DNA of 28,870 nucleotides. Source: a virus. Positions 20,849-28,600 of the stretch are shown in pieces. The stretch spans positions 1 through 28,870 of the IMG/VR virus record IMGVR_UViG_3300021378_000113. One strand, written 5' to 3'. How positions within the stretch are numbered: the stretch's first letter is position 1; the number at the start of each line of letters is the position of its first letter. The notes under the pieces are model-generated. The model saw only the letters and a list, made by a program, of their open reading frames with translations. It was not told the origin of the DNA and made no database searches. The position numbers were made by a program, and so were the translations under genes.

Positions 20849-23241
20849 TACGGTTGTTGTTGTATAAATATTTGATTTGCTACTTGTGTTCCATCAGGAT
20901 AATCATAAGTAACAGTAATTGTGTAAATCTGAACATCTCCCTGTTCTGTTCTTATCCTTATAAAATCCTCCGAGTTTATGTAGTTTGCATTATCCTCAGT
21001 TACAAGCAAATCTAATGTATTAGGATTCGCAGGAATGCAAACCTCTACTGAGCCATCTGTTGACAATGTACTTGGCGTTATGGTTACGCCTGCATCTGTT
21101 GTTGTTATAGTTGCATTATTTGTGCCATTAGGAAATAATATGCGTACATCAATACATTGCGCTTGGTCAGATGGTTGAATAGGTACAGGTGGTTTGCCTC
21201 CGCCCTCTCCGATAACCTCAGTAAAATCATTTAATAAAACGAAATCAACTTGGCCTGTGGTTAGGTTAGACTTCATGTCATTAATGGTATAGCGTTTGTC
21301 TCTGATTACAAGCCTGTCATTTAGCTTGAGATTTGTAAGCAAGCTAATCGGTAAATATGTTTTTATACTTGTTTCTCTGTTCTTTAGATTAAAAAGATTG
21401 CTAAGGTAAGGCCTATAGTAAACGCTATACAATGTGTTTGGCACAATAGCATCTAGGAGCGTGCTAATATCTGCATTGAAGTTAAGCGTATAGTTTACGT
21501 TTTGGTATAAAAGATCCTGACCAAAAGGAACGTATGTAATTAATTCCTCAGGCGTTGTATTATCTGTAAATCTAAACGATGTTGCAAGGTTGTCATATTG
21601 GTATAATATAACAGGCTTTGGCGTGTACTGATTGCCATCTACATTCAATGCTTCGCCTATCTGTAGGTTAGTACCTTGAAATTTCTGCATCATGAGATTC
21701 TCAAAAGGTAATTTTACATTGAAATCGCCACCATCATAATTGAATGATTGCCTCGTGTTTCCGTAGCTTCTGCTTGTTAAATCTCTAAATATTGTATTTG
21801 TTGCGCTCTCGCTTTCCTCATACTCAAAGCTCAGATTTTTAAACAGCTTAACTCTGTCTATATTTATGCTTTCAACATCTGTATATTCTGTAATATCCAC
21901 AACAGCGCCTTTGTTATACCAATCTGCTAAAGGTTCTATTTGAAATTGATCAGCCTCTGTTCCGTAGCAAGTCAAGTTAAACATTTTTAGGATGCCTGCA
22001 AAGAAATCTGCCACCTTCATTTTAGGAACGTAGTTTATAACGTTCATCTCAGCAGTCAATGCAATGTTGTTTGCTGTAGCTGTATATATGTTTGGGATTG
22101 TTGCAGAAACTCCGCCTGCTATATATATGACTGCCTCCTGCGTGTAATTTATGGTAAAATCTAGGTTTATTGCATCGTCAGCTTTAACATTAAATTTTAG
22201 CTGCTTATTCAGTATTTCTGTATTGTTGTCTAAAGCCACAAGAAAATCGCCTGTTCCTGAGCCTTCTAATGTTTGTACTAGCTGATTGTTTTGGAATACA
22301 TCAATGTAATAAGTATCGCTTGTACTTGCGCTAGTTACGTTTATAGATATTCTGTGAAATATGTCTAGTATTTCAAATCCTGATGCGCTTGTACCCGGAA
22401 ACATATCAGCAGGAGATTCAAAGCCATATGTAAGCGTATTATCTGCTATACTAAAATATGTACTTGCAGGGTTCGTGTTTTCGCCTGTTGCGTAATTAAT
22501 TGCTGTAATATCTAAAACCTCAGGAGCTGTTAAAAATTTAAAACTATTGGAGTTTTGGCATAATAAAAAAGCTTTGTTAAATCTAGGATCCGAAAAGAAT
22601 GTGCCGCTAAATGTTATACCGTGTCTTGTTTGTAAAGCATTGAATACTGCTAAAATCTGAATGGCAGGGAATAGCTCGTCATAATGTACTGCGCCTGTTC
22701 CTGTACTATAATTAATATCTGTACTACCTCCATTACCATAGGTTATATCTCTGTCAAATATTAGCGGATATCTTACGCCATAATTAAATGCTCCGTTTGT
22801 GATTCTGTTCTTTACTTCTATTGCATCGTAAGGATGGTTATAAACATCTAGCTCAGTAACATCGCTCAACATCTCATCGCCAAACTTATCCTTAAGGCTT
22901 AAAACATCTCCGTAAAAAGTTATTTGATAGCTGTAAGCTTTATTGTTTTTTACCTCTGCTTTTTCTAGGCTTATTTTACCCCTACGGAATGGCGTTAAAT
23001 CAATCTCTATATTTGCATCTCGCCTGATGTTAAAGTCTAAAGTGCTGTTTACATCATTCTGATAAAAGTGTTCAAATATTTTATTGTTGGTAGGAGTTGC
23101 AGGCACCGAAAAAGACTGCGAGAAATCGGTAAAAACTTTGCTTATATCTTGAACGTTCTGTTGCGTAGATGTTACGCTGATAGTTTCGTCATCAAATAAA
23201 TCTAGCCTTTGTCCTTCTATGTAAACCTGTACTATTCGCAT
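20848..23241 (-). CDS. Large beta-rich tail protein (distal tail/hub-like), 797 aa
   Basis: A 797-residue protein opening MRIVQVYIEGQRLDLFDDE, then a segment typical of flavobacterial tail proteins (VFTDFSQSFSVPATPTNNKI; FNIRRDANIEIDLTPFRRG). The N-terminus resembles Dit/hub proteins that attach to the tail end. The centre (about 150-640) is beta-rich and Asn/Thr-rich. Near 690 a Gly/Pro hinge (GEGGGKPPVPIQPSD) leads to a C-terminal Ig-like region (residues about 705-797). It probably forms the tail tip and contacts host glycans or peptidoglycan. It begins at the stop of the 370-residue gene (TAATG at 23241). Confidence 0.72.
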   Translation of the reverse strand: MRIVQVYIEGQRLDLFDDETISVTSTQQNVQDISKVFTDFSQSFSVPATPTNNKIFEHFYQNDVNSTLDFNIRRDANIEIDLTPFRRGKISLEKAEVKNNKAYSYQITFYGDVLSLKDKFGDEMLSDVTELDVYNHPYDAIEVKNRITNGAFNYGVRYPLIFDRDITYGNGGSTDINYSTGTGAVHYDELFPAIQILAVFNALQTRHGITFSGTFFSDPRFNKAFLLCQNSNSFKFLTAPEVLDITAINYATGENTNPASTYFSIADNTLTYGFESPADMFPGTSASGFEILDIFHRISINVTSASTSDTYYIDVFQNNQLVQTLEGSGTGDFLVALDNNTEILNKQLKFNVKADDAINLDFTINYTQEAVIYIAGGVSATIPNIYTATANNIALTAEMNVINYVPKMKVADFFAGILKMFNLTCYGTEADQFQIEPLADWYNKGAVVDITEYTDVESINIDRVKLFKNLSFEYEESESATNTIFRDLTSRSYGNTRQSFNYDGGDFNVKLPFENLMMQKFQGTNLQIGEALNVDGNQYTPKPVILYQYDNLATSFRFTDNTTPEELITYVPFGQDLLYQNVNYTLNFNADISTLLDAIVPNTLYSVYYRPYLSNLFNLKNRETSIKTYLPISLLTNLKLNDRLVIRDKRYTINDMKSNLTTGQVDFVLLNDFTEVIGEGGGKPPVPIQPSDQAQCIDVRILFPNGTNNATITTTDAGVTITPSTLSTDGSVEVCIPANPNTLDLLVTEDNANYINSEDFIRIRTEQGDVQIYTITVTYDYPDGTQVANQIFIQQQP

Positions 23242-24353
23242 TATACTACAGTTTGAATTAAATCGTAAGCAAAATCAAAAGTAAGCTCGTAATTTATAAC
23301 GCCTTTATTTATGCCTCTTTGCTTTAATAGGCTTTTTGTTTGAACGTTTACAGGCGTATATACTGCAGTAAATAATCCGTCTTTTTGCTCAGGATCGTAT
23401 AGCATAACTTTTTCAGATAGCAATAGCTCTTGTATATACTCTCCGTATAAATCATTTACCCATCCTGTATTTAGCTTTATTGATTCCGTTCCGTTTTTAT
23501 TAAATTCTCTTACTTGACCGTCAGAGCTAGGATAAGAAGGCAACGTGCTTGGATTTACTTTGTAGGTTTCTGCCTTTACGTTTACGTTTCGCGTTTTTGC
23601 TTTTTGAAAAAAGATACGCGCCCAACTTCCATAACGATTTATGAAGTCAACAGCTACAGGCGAATATTTTGGTTCGCATTGTGGTCTAAAGTATGCAGTC
23701 CAACGCACAGACGTTCCGCTTACTAAATACTCCACTTTGTTACCATCTGCAATGTAAGGCAAATAAACTCTGCTAAATGTTTTTATGCCATCTAAGGTTG
23801 CTGTTACTGTATGCGTTGCTCCACTAGATAGGTTCGTATATCTGATTGCATCCGTTGCTGCTAAATCAATATCAAAGCTTCCTGCCATGTTTATAATTAC
23901 AGCAGATGAAAGAGCGCTGTCATGATTGTAGAAATATGTACCCTCAGATAAAAATGGCGTGTTATTATAAGTATTTAGCGTTTCCATGTAATAGTTCAAG
24001 CCATACATAAACTCTTTAATATCGCTTGTTCCACCCGGAGTAATTAACGTATAATCTCCGTTGGTTTCTCTTTTGTATCTCTTAAAAACTACGTTTACTT
24101 TAAAATTCGTGTTTATATCCGCATCGTAAGTATTGTATAAATTCGGCCAATTTGTAAAGGTGTAATATTCGTTTACATATGGCGAGATATTATAATACGT
24201 CTTTATGTTGTTTGTAGCAGGAATTAACTTGCTTAAAGTATATTGCGGAGATAAAGGTTGCGGACCTGTTTGCCAAATAAACAGCTCTAGCTTTGAGCCT
24301 GTTTGCCCTGCTTCTGCTATTTCAATATTATAAGGCGAGCGTGAAGGTATCAT
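23241..24353 (-). CDS. Tail structural protein, 370 aa
   Basis: A 370-residue, beta-rich, Tyr/Asn/Thr-rich protein starting MIPSRSPYNIEIAEAGQTGS, with KLELFIWQTG, INPSTLPSYPS-like turns and an ending of NYELTFDFAYDLIQTVV. I do not recognise an exact family. It lies between the neck/tail-completion genes and the large tail-tip protein, with ATGA coupling to the former (24350-24353) and TAATG to the latter. A distal tail, baseplate or tail-tube-associated component is likely. No enzyme motif is visible. Confidence 0.65.
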   Translation of the reverse strand: MIPSRSPYNIEIAEAGQTGSKLELFIWQTGPQPLSPQYTLSKLIPATNNIKTYYNISPYVNEYYTFTNWPNLYNTYDADINTNFKVNVVFKRYKRETNGDYTLITPGGTSDIKEFMYGLNYYMETLNTYNNTPFLSEGTYFYNHDSALSSAVIINMAGSFDIDLAATDAIRYTNLSSGATHTVTATLDGIKTFSRVYLPYIADGNKVEYLVSGTSVRWTAYFRPQCEPKYSPVAVDFINRYGSWARIFFQKAKTRNVNVKAETYKVNPSTLPSYPSSDGQVREFNKNGTESIKLNTGWVNDLYGEYIQELLLSEKVMLYDPEQKDGLFTAVYTPVNVQTKSLLKQRGINKGVINYELTFDFAYDLIQTVV

Positions 24354-24934
24354 TGTTTAAAGTTTTCTTGAGTTATTTTTTCTAGTAAATTTTCCATGCT
24401 GTTTTCTAAATCTAATCCGTATTTTTCTAGCAAATCATTAGGCAATCTTTTGAAATACTTTTCAAATGGCTTTGTAAAAAACAGCGAAGGTTTTATACCT
24501 CTGTTGTAAATGTTTCCTGCTATTATGTGAGCAATCGCTTTGTAATTTCCTTTTTTAAACCTGCCCTTTTCATCTCTGAGCCTAACATTTTTACGCTTTG
24601 CCCATGCTGTTAAACTCTTTACAAAGCTTCCCCAAGTTCCTCTATACCTTCCGCTTCCGAATTTGTATTGCGAGTTTGGAGCTTGCTGCCCTGTTATTTT
24701 TGCATTAGGCGAAATTTTGCTAGGATCCTTTCCCTTGACTCCCTCATCCTGAAACCAACCGTAATCATCCATTGTGAAGCTAATCTGTATAGAGTTCTTA
24801 GATTCTTTTACATACGATTTTAAGCTTTGAGCAAGCGCCCCTGAGCTTCTAGGCATTCCTTTCCTAGCCTCTTTGATAACCTTATCTCTAAAGTCATCTA
24901 AAACCTTCTGTACGTTCTCTAATTCCATTAGCAA
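24350..24934 (-). CDS. HK97 gp10-like neck/tail completion protein
   Basis: A 194-residue basic protein. It has RSSGALAQSLKSYV (residues about 25-38) and the WFQDEGVKGKDPSK and PSLFFTKPFEKYF segments expected in HK97 gp10-type head-tail joining proteins, which carry the G-x-L-x-x-S pattern at the N-terminus and a P-x-x-F near the end. A Lys/Arg-rich middle (AWAKRKNVRLRDEKGRFKKG) is notable. It overlaps the tail terminator-like gene by 7 bases. Gene order (gp10-like next to a terminator-like gene) supports the call. Confidence 0.7.
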   Translation of the reverse strand: MLMELENVQKVLDDFRDKVIKEARKGMPRSSGALAQSLKSYVKESKNSIQISFTMDDYGWFQDEGVKGKDPSKISPNAKITGQQAPNSQYKFGSGRYRGTWGSFVKSLTAWAKRKNVRLRDEKGRFKKGNYKAIAHIIAGNIYNRGIKPSLFFTKPFEKYFKRLPNDLLEKYGLDLENSMENLLEKITQENFKQ

Positions 24935-25380
24935 ATAGTCATTCCGTTTGGTATCAAAATATCTAGTGTCATCGCATGACCTGCGAGCTTATTCTCAAAG
25001 CGTTCTGTAAATGGTTCGCAAGTTGGATTGCCATCTATTTGGAATTTATCAGTCCATAAATCTCCCCTTCTTAACAAATCGTAACACCTGTTAAGAACAG
25101 CTAACATAGTATTAAGTATGTAAAGCTCGTTATCATTGCCATCGAATTTGTTTACTGTTTCTTGCTTTGATATGTCTGTAATATCCATCGCCAAGATTGA
25201 AATATTGTAGCGTATAACATTCTCTTCAAATGTTGCTGTATTTACAATGATATGCACAAGCGGAAATATCGTTTGTTTATTTAGGTCAACGTCAAAGATG
25301 TCTCCCTGAGTCACGGTGTTTACTAGAGCATCATTTGTAAAATGCTCTTTTAGTTTATCTATAATATCAAAGTAATTCAT
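24928..25380 (-). CDS. Tail terminator-like protein, 150 aa
   Basis: A 150-residue alpha/beta protein: an N-terminal helix (FDIIDKLKEHFTND), strand pairs (FPLVHIIVNTATF, VIRYNISILAMDI), a helical centre (YILNTMLAVLNRCYDLLRRGD) and a C-terminal strand (KLAGHAMTLDILIP). This layout and length fit tail terminator/completion proteins, which cap the tail tube. It is ATGA-coupled to the frameshift product of the chaperone gene (25377-25380) and overlaps the gp10-like gene. The precise family is not certain. Confidence 0.68.
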   Translation of the reverse strand: MNYFDIIDKLKEHFTNDALVNTVTQGDIFDVDLNKQTIFPLVHIIVNTATFEENVIRYNISILAMDITDISKQETVNKFDGNDNELYILNTMLAVLNRCYDLLRRGDLWTDKFQIDGNPTCEPFTERFENKLAGHAMTLDILIPNGMTIC

Positions 25381-25649
25381 CGCTTCATATTTTGTTTAAA
25401 TTCTCTTGCTTCAATTTCGTTTTTTTGCTTTTCGAACGTGAGATACGTGAGACATTGAGTAAGTCTTGTTGCTGTAACTTCGTCAAGCTTGGTAAAATCT
25501 CCTTTAGCGAGCGCATAGATGCTTCCATACCATCCCCATTGTTTGCTAAATTGATGTCGTTCTGAGTATTCGTTGAAGCTGTCATCTTCTTCGTCTCTTT
25601 CTGTAAATAACTGATTGTACTGCTCAGTAATTCGCTTCCTAAAGTCCAA
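25377..25649 (-). CDS. -1 frame C-terminal domain of the tail assembly chaperone
   Basis: A 90-codon frame whose only upstream start is a TTG inside a T9 run, so it is better read as a -1 frameshift extension of the 26137 gene: 163 codons plus about 90 give a 253-residue product. It looks like real protein (FSKQWGWYGSIYALAKGD, TQCLTYLTFEKQKNEIE), resembling conserved tail-chaperone C-termini in flavobacterial phages. Its stop overlaps the tail terminator-like start as ATGA, which supports translation to this end. It shares 265 bases with the zero-frame end of the parent gene. A homopolymer sequencing error is the main alternative. Confidence 0.65.
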   Translation of the reverse strand: MDFRKRITEQYNQLFTERDEEDDSFNEYSERHQFSKQWGWYGSIYALAKGDFTKLDEVTATRLTQCLTYLTFEKQKNEIEAREFKQNMKR

Positions 25650-26137
25650 AAAAAAACAGACGCGCTTATTGCAACATCTAAAGGAGCAAATCGCATTAAT
25701 TCCTGCATATCTTCATTTGGTTCGTAATCTACTATTTCGTACTTGTCTTTGTTCGTGTTTTTGATTGGCCTAAACATTACAGCCATTGCCTTGTGGTATG
25801 TTTTCCAATTCTGCAAATGATTCTCTAAGTCAACGTATTCCCCTAGCGTTATGTCATCTAATTTTGGAATAAATCCAAACTCAATATTTTTGATTTTAAA
25901 CTGTCTAATTAACTGCGGTCTTTCATTAAATACTTTTGTAAAATGGGCAATCAATTCATTTAAATCCTTCATTTGAATTTTAGCAACCTCGTTTAATTTT
26001 ATGCCGCAAAATATCTGTATCATTTTCTGAGCAATAAATTCCTCGTCGTTACTCTTTTCCTTCATAGCAATAAAATCCTGATACCTAGATAATGGTATTT
26101 CGGATAGGCTTGTAGGCAATAGTAAATCTACTTTCAT
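25385..26137 (-). CDS. Tail assembly chaperone (zero-frame product)
   Basis: A 250-residue protein. Residues 1-163 are the shared part: an N-terminus with LLLPTSLSEIPLSRYQDFIAM, a helical middle and an end at APLDVAISASVFF. The zero-frame C-terminus (WTLGSELLSSTISYLQKET, then NNGDGMEASMRSLKEIL) is protein-like but Lys/Ser-rich at the very end. Lambda G/GT-type chaperones bind the tape measure and guide tail assembly; most use -1 frameshifting as proposed here at 25648-25656. A late-type motif (AGTTATATA) lies 3 bases before the ATG. Unlike lambda, the two predicted products have almost the same length. Confidence 0.68.
   Translation of the reverse strand: MKVDLLLPTSLSEIPLSRYQDFIAMKEKSNDEEFIAQKMIQIFCGIKLNEVAKIQMKDLNELIAHFTKVFNERPQLIRQFKIKNIEFGFIPKLDDITLGEYVDLENHLQNWKTYHKAMAVMFRPIKNTNKDKYEIVDYEPNEDMQELMRFAPLDVAISASVFFWTLGSELLSSTISYLQKETKKMTASTNTQNDINLANNGDGMEASMRSLKEILPSLTKLQQQDLLNVSRISRSKSKKTKLKQENLNKI
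25646..25657 (-). other. Candidate -1 ribosomal frameshift site (T9 run)
   Basis: The coding strand reads G-TTTTTTTTT-GG at 25657-25646; codons GTT TTT TTT TGG in the zero frame become GTT TTT TTT TTG after a -1 step. The run satisfies the X-XXY-YYZ slippery pattern with all Ts. Confidence 0.6.
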
Positions 26138-26140
26138 AAT

Positions 26141-26171
26141 TATATAACTGATTTATGTGATTTTTGTACAC
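26141..26171 (-). promoter_or_regulatory. Candidate late promoter of the tail unit
   Basis: The minus strand has AGTTATATA (26149-26141), 3 bases before the chaperone ATG; 15 bases upstream is GTGTACA (26171-26165), which keeps only the final ACA of the upstream element. This is the weakest upstream half of the six copies. Confidence 0.35.
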
Positions 26172-27331
26172 TACAGAATATTGTAGCTTCCGTAATTCTT
26201 ATTCATTCCTAGCGTTTCCATCTCATGGTAGCGGACTGCGTCAAGCGCATGATTAAAATTGTCAATGGGTTTATTTAATCGCTTACCTGCTTTGTCAACA
26301 TCCCAACAATAAGACCTCAGCTCTTTTATTAGGTTTGTGCTGCTAGATGTAACTAGATAGCTTTGCGCCTGCATTACATCAATTCCATAGTTAACAGAAT
26401 CTCTGCCCTTTGTTACTCCTTTTATCGTGATTCCGTAGCGTTGTATGTCTGCGATGCTTTTAGGTTCTGCTGAGTCTGCGTAAACAGGTATAGATTTAGG
26501 CAATACTTTTGCTATATCGCTATTTAACATTCCTGTTTGGTATTTTACTTCGTTTAGGATTCGTGTTTCATTATGTTTATAGACTTCAATGATTGCGCTA
26601 GGATCGTTTGTGTAGCCAAAGTCAAGCCCTATACCTATCAATCTAGCATCCTGAGGAATCTTGTCAATAATTTTATAGTTGGTAAATACTGCGCCTTGTA
26701 ATTGTCCGAGTTCGCCGAGTCCGTAAACCTTCCACCAATTAGACCAATAACTACTCGTAGCTGCTTTTAAGCGATTCTTTTCAATCTGCTGAACAATACC
26801 CTCATCTAGGCCTTCATTGTCCTTGTAGGTTAAAATAATAAAATCAGCATCTGATTCGTCTTTTAGTTCGGTATGTACCCAAAACTCATTGGCAGGGTTA
26901 AAATCTAAAAAGACCTCTCGCTTTGTTCTTATTGCGAGTTCATTGTAAGCCTCAAAGTTTACATTATTGCACTCATTGATGTAAAGAATGTCTCTTCTCG
27001 CTCCTCTGAGTTTGCTGCTGTCATCGGCAGAAAAAAATTCTATAAAGCTACCGTTTGCAAATTCGTATTTTAAATGAGATTTATTAAAGCGCTCATCGAA
27101 ATATCTATTTGTCCATTTCATGATTTTAAGAAAGTCTCTTAATGCTCCCCTCCTTAAATGCGGAATGCTCTCGGCTATTATGCTAATCTCTAGGCCTGAT
27201 TGTTTAGTTGCTTTATCTATGAGAATGGGCAGGATCCCAAACGTCTTGCCTGCAGATGTGCCGCCTTGAATAATTTTAATTCGCTTTTTTAAAGCGAGTA
27301 TCTTATTTATCGCTGTCGTTCTCTGTAACAT
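26171..27331 (-). CDS. terL: Terminase large subunit (Terminase_3/PBSX-like)
   Basis: A 386-residue protein with all main terminase motifs: Walker A GGTSAGKT (23-30), Walker B DILYINE with catalytic E120 (114-120), coupling motif FNPAN (144-148), and nuclease acids D237 (GLDFGY), D286 (YADSAEP) and D364 (HALDAVRY). It packages DNA and cuts concatemers. It overlaps the small-subunit gene by 29 bases. The short length (most are 420-600) is within the range of the PBSX/Terminase_3 group. The packaging mode (cos or headful) cannot be read from sequence alone. Confidence 0.93.
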   Translation of the reverse strand: MLQRTTAINKILALKKRIKIIQGGTSAGKTFGILPILIDKATKQSGLEISIIAESIPHLRRGALRDFLKIMKWTNRYFDERFNKSHLKYEFANGSFIEFFSADDSSKLRGARRDILYINECNNVNFEAYNELAIRTKREVFLDFNPANEFWVHTELKDESDADFIILTYKDNEGLDEGIVQQIEKNRLKAATSSYWSNWWKVYGLGELGQLQGAVFTNYKIIDKIPQDARLIGIGLDFGYTNDPSAIIEVYKHNETRILNEVKYQTGMLNSDIAKVLPKSIPVYADSAEPKSIADIQRYGITIKGVTKGRDSVNYGIDVMQAQSYLVTSSSTNLIKELRSYCWDVDKAGKRLNKPIDNFNHALDAVRYHEMETLGMNKNYGSYNIL

Positions 27332-27635
27332 CAGGAAATAAAGGTTGTTCTATATTATGCTGCTCTATTTGTTGTATTGGCGCTCCGTAAGCTGAATCTA
27401 GCAGTTTCTGATATGCTTGCGTATCTCCTTCTCTAGCTCTTTTAATCAATGCTAAGGTCATTAAATCCTCTTGACTCATGTTTTCCTTTTCGCCTGTTAA
27501 TGGATTCTTTAGGTCTTGCTCAACGCTTAGCCATTTCTTTGCTATTGTACTTCTGTTTTTGCTGCCTACAGGTCTGCCCTTTGGGTTTCCGCTTTGCCCT
27601 TTTTTGTATGGTATTAAGTTCTCTTCGTTAGCCAT
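27303..27635 (-). CDS. DUF5681-type protein, probable terminase small subunit
   Basis: A 110-residue protein starting with the DUF5681 signature (YKKGQSGNPKGRPVGSKNR, residues 10-28), a basic, probably disordered DNA-binding lead, followed by helices (SQEDLMTLALIKRAREGD, QAYQKLLDSAYG) and an acidic C-terminus. DUF5681 proteins lie directly before terL in many phages and are taken as small terminase subunits that recognise the packaging site. The 29-base overlap with terL supports this. There is no classical winged helix, so the role is inferred from context. Confidence 0.72.
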   Translation of the reverse strand: MANEENLIPYKKGQSGNPKGRPVGSKNRSTIAKKWLSVEQDLKNPLTGEKENMSQEDLMTLALIKRAREGDTQAYQKLLDSAYGAPIQQIEQHNIEQPLFPDVTENDSDK

Positions 27636-27644
27636 GATATTATT

Positions 27645-28157
27645 TTAATTCAAAATTCGGCATTCGTGTCCTTGTTCTATTAATTTGTTATAAGTATTTT
27701 CTTTATGTTCTTCGTCTTTACATATTATTTCTATTCTATACAAATTATCAATAGTATCTGATATGTCTTTTATTTCAGGATCTTGATTTAACAAAACAGG
27801 TAAATCTAAACCCCAATCTTCTAACTCATCAACATCCCATTCATTAGCCAAGTCATCCCAATCCCACTCACCAAAGCCTACATTATCTTTAATAATAAAT
27901 TCTCTTTGTTGTTTCTCTGTTAGTTGGTCTGCTTTTATTATATGCACTTCTTTTAAACCTGCTTCTTTGCAAGCTCTCAATCTCATGTTGCCACCTAGTA
28001 CAATATTATCATTGTCAACTACTATTGGGCGTATCTCTAGCATCTCAGGAAACTCCTTTATTGAGCTTACAAGTTTCTTGAATTTATCATCCTTTATAAG
28101 TCTAGGATTGTTTGGGTTATTCTTTACCTCTGATATTTTTACCTTTTCTGTTTTCAT
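27645..28157 (-). CDS. ParB/Srx-fold nuclease-domain protein
   Basis: A 170-residue protein. Residues about 5-105 are a ParB-like domain: KISEVKNNPNNPRLI, then IRPIVVDNDNIVLGGNMRLRACKEAGLKEV (box with GGxxRLxA). A Trp/Asp-rich stretch follows (FGEWDWDDLANEWDVDEL), then a C-terminal part (YRIEIICKDEEHKENTYNKLIEQGHE) seen on phage ParB-like proteins next to terminase genes. Such proteins are often linked to DNA methylases, but none is present here. It could bind or nick phage DNA for packaging or regulation. The ATG follows the leader TAAAAAAACACGA. Confidence 0.8.
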   Translation of the reverse strand: MKTEKVKISEVKNNPNNPRLIKDDKFKKLVSSIKEFPEMLEIRPIVVDNDNIVLGGNMRLRACKEAGLKEVHIIKADQLTEKQQREFIIKDNVGFGEWDWDDLANEWDVDELEDWGLDLPVLLNQDPEIKDISDTIDNLYRIEIICKDEEHKENTYNKLIEQGHECRILN

Positions 28158-28167
28158 TCGTGTTTTT

Positions 28168-28590
28168 TTAGTATGCCTCGTAAACTTGTTTCATTTTATC
28201 AGCAATATCTCTTACGCAACTACTGCAGGTTGTTCCTGTGTCTTGTTTAACCTTGAATACTCTGTTGTATATCTTTATGAGTTTTACCTTGTCATGATGG
28301 TTTGCGCCTTTGCACCATCGTTCTGTATCATTATCCCAATGCTCTGCCATAAACTCTGATAGCCATTTGTATTCGTGTTCCTCTAGGCAATTCGGATTTC
28401 TGCGCCAAATCTTATTTAAAAATTCCTTACGCTCATCGCATCCGCAATCATCTCCTGCTAACCATTTAACCGCAGCTTTTATGCCTGTAGCTTCTGAAAT
28501 CTTTTCTACAATATCGCCTAAACCTTCCGCAGGCTGTTGCTTTTTCCATTCTTTGTACTCCTTTGTACGTTTGTCTAGTTTCTTTTTCAT
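28168..28590 (-). CDS. Cys-rich protein of the GLGD-DCGC type, 140 aa
   Basis: A 140-residue protein with AEGLGDIVEKISEATGIKAAVKWLAGDDCGCDERKEFLNKI (about 21-61), a segment that recurs in flavobacterial phage proteins of unknown function, and a C-terminal CSSC (about residues 122-125) followed by a helix. The two CxC/CxxC sites (DCGC near 49-52 and CSSC) suggest metal or redox chemistry. It opens the terminase operon and lies downstream of a good TGCAACA-N15-GGTTATACT match (28665-28695). The role is unknown; a packaging or regulatory function fits the position. Confidence 0.68.
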   Translation of the reverse strand: MKKKLDKRTKEYKEWKKQQPAEGLGDIVEKISEATGIKAAVKWLAGDDCGCDERKEFLNKIWRRNPNCLEEHEYKWLSEFMAEHWDNDTERWCKGANHHDKVKLIKIYNRVFKVKQDTGTTCSSCVRDIADKMKQVYEAY

Positions 28591-28600
28591 TCGTTTTTAT

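Noticed and set aside
25377-25649. The 90-codon frame as an independent gene with a TTG start
   Set aside because: The TTG is part of the T9 run, has no leader of the kind seen elsewhere, and the frame overlaps the parent gene; a -1 extension explains it better.
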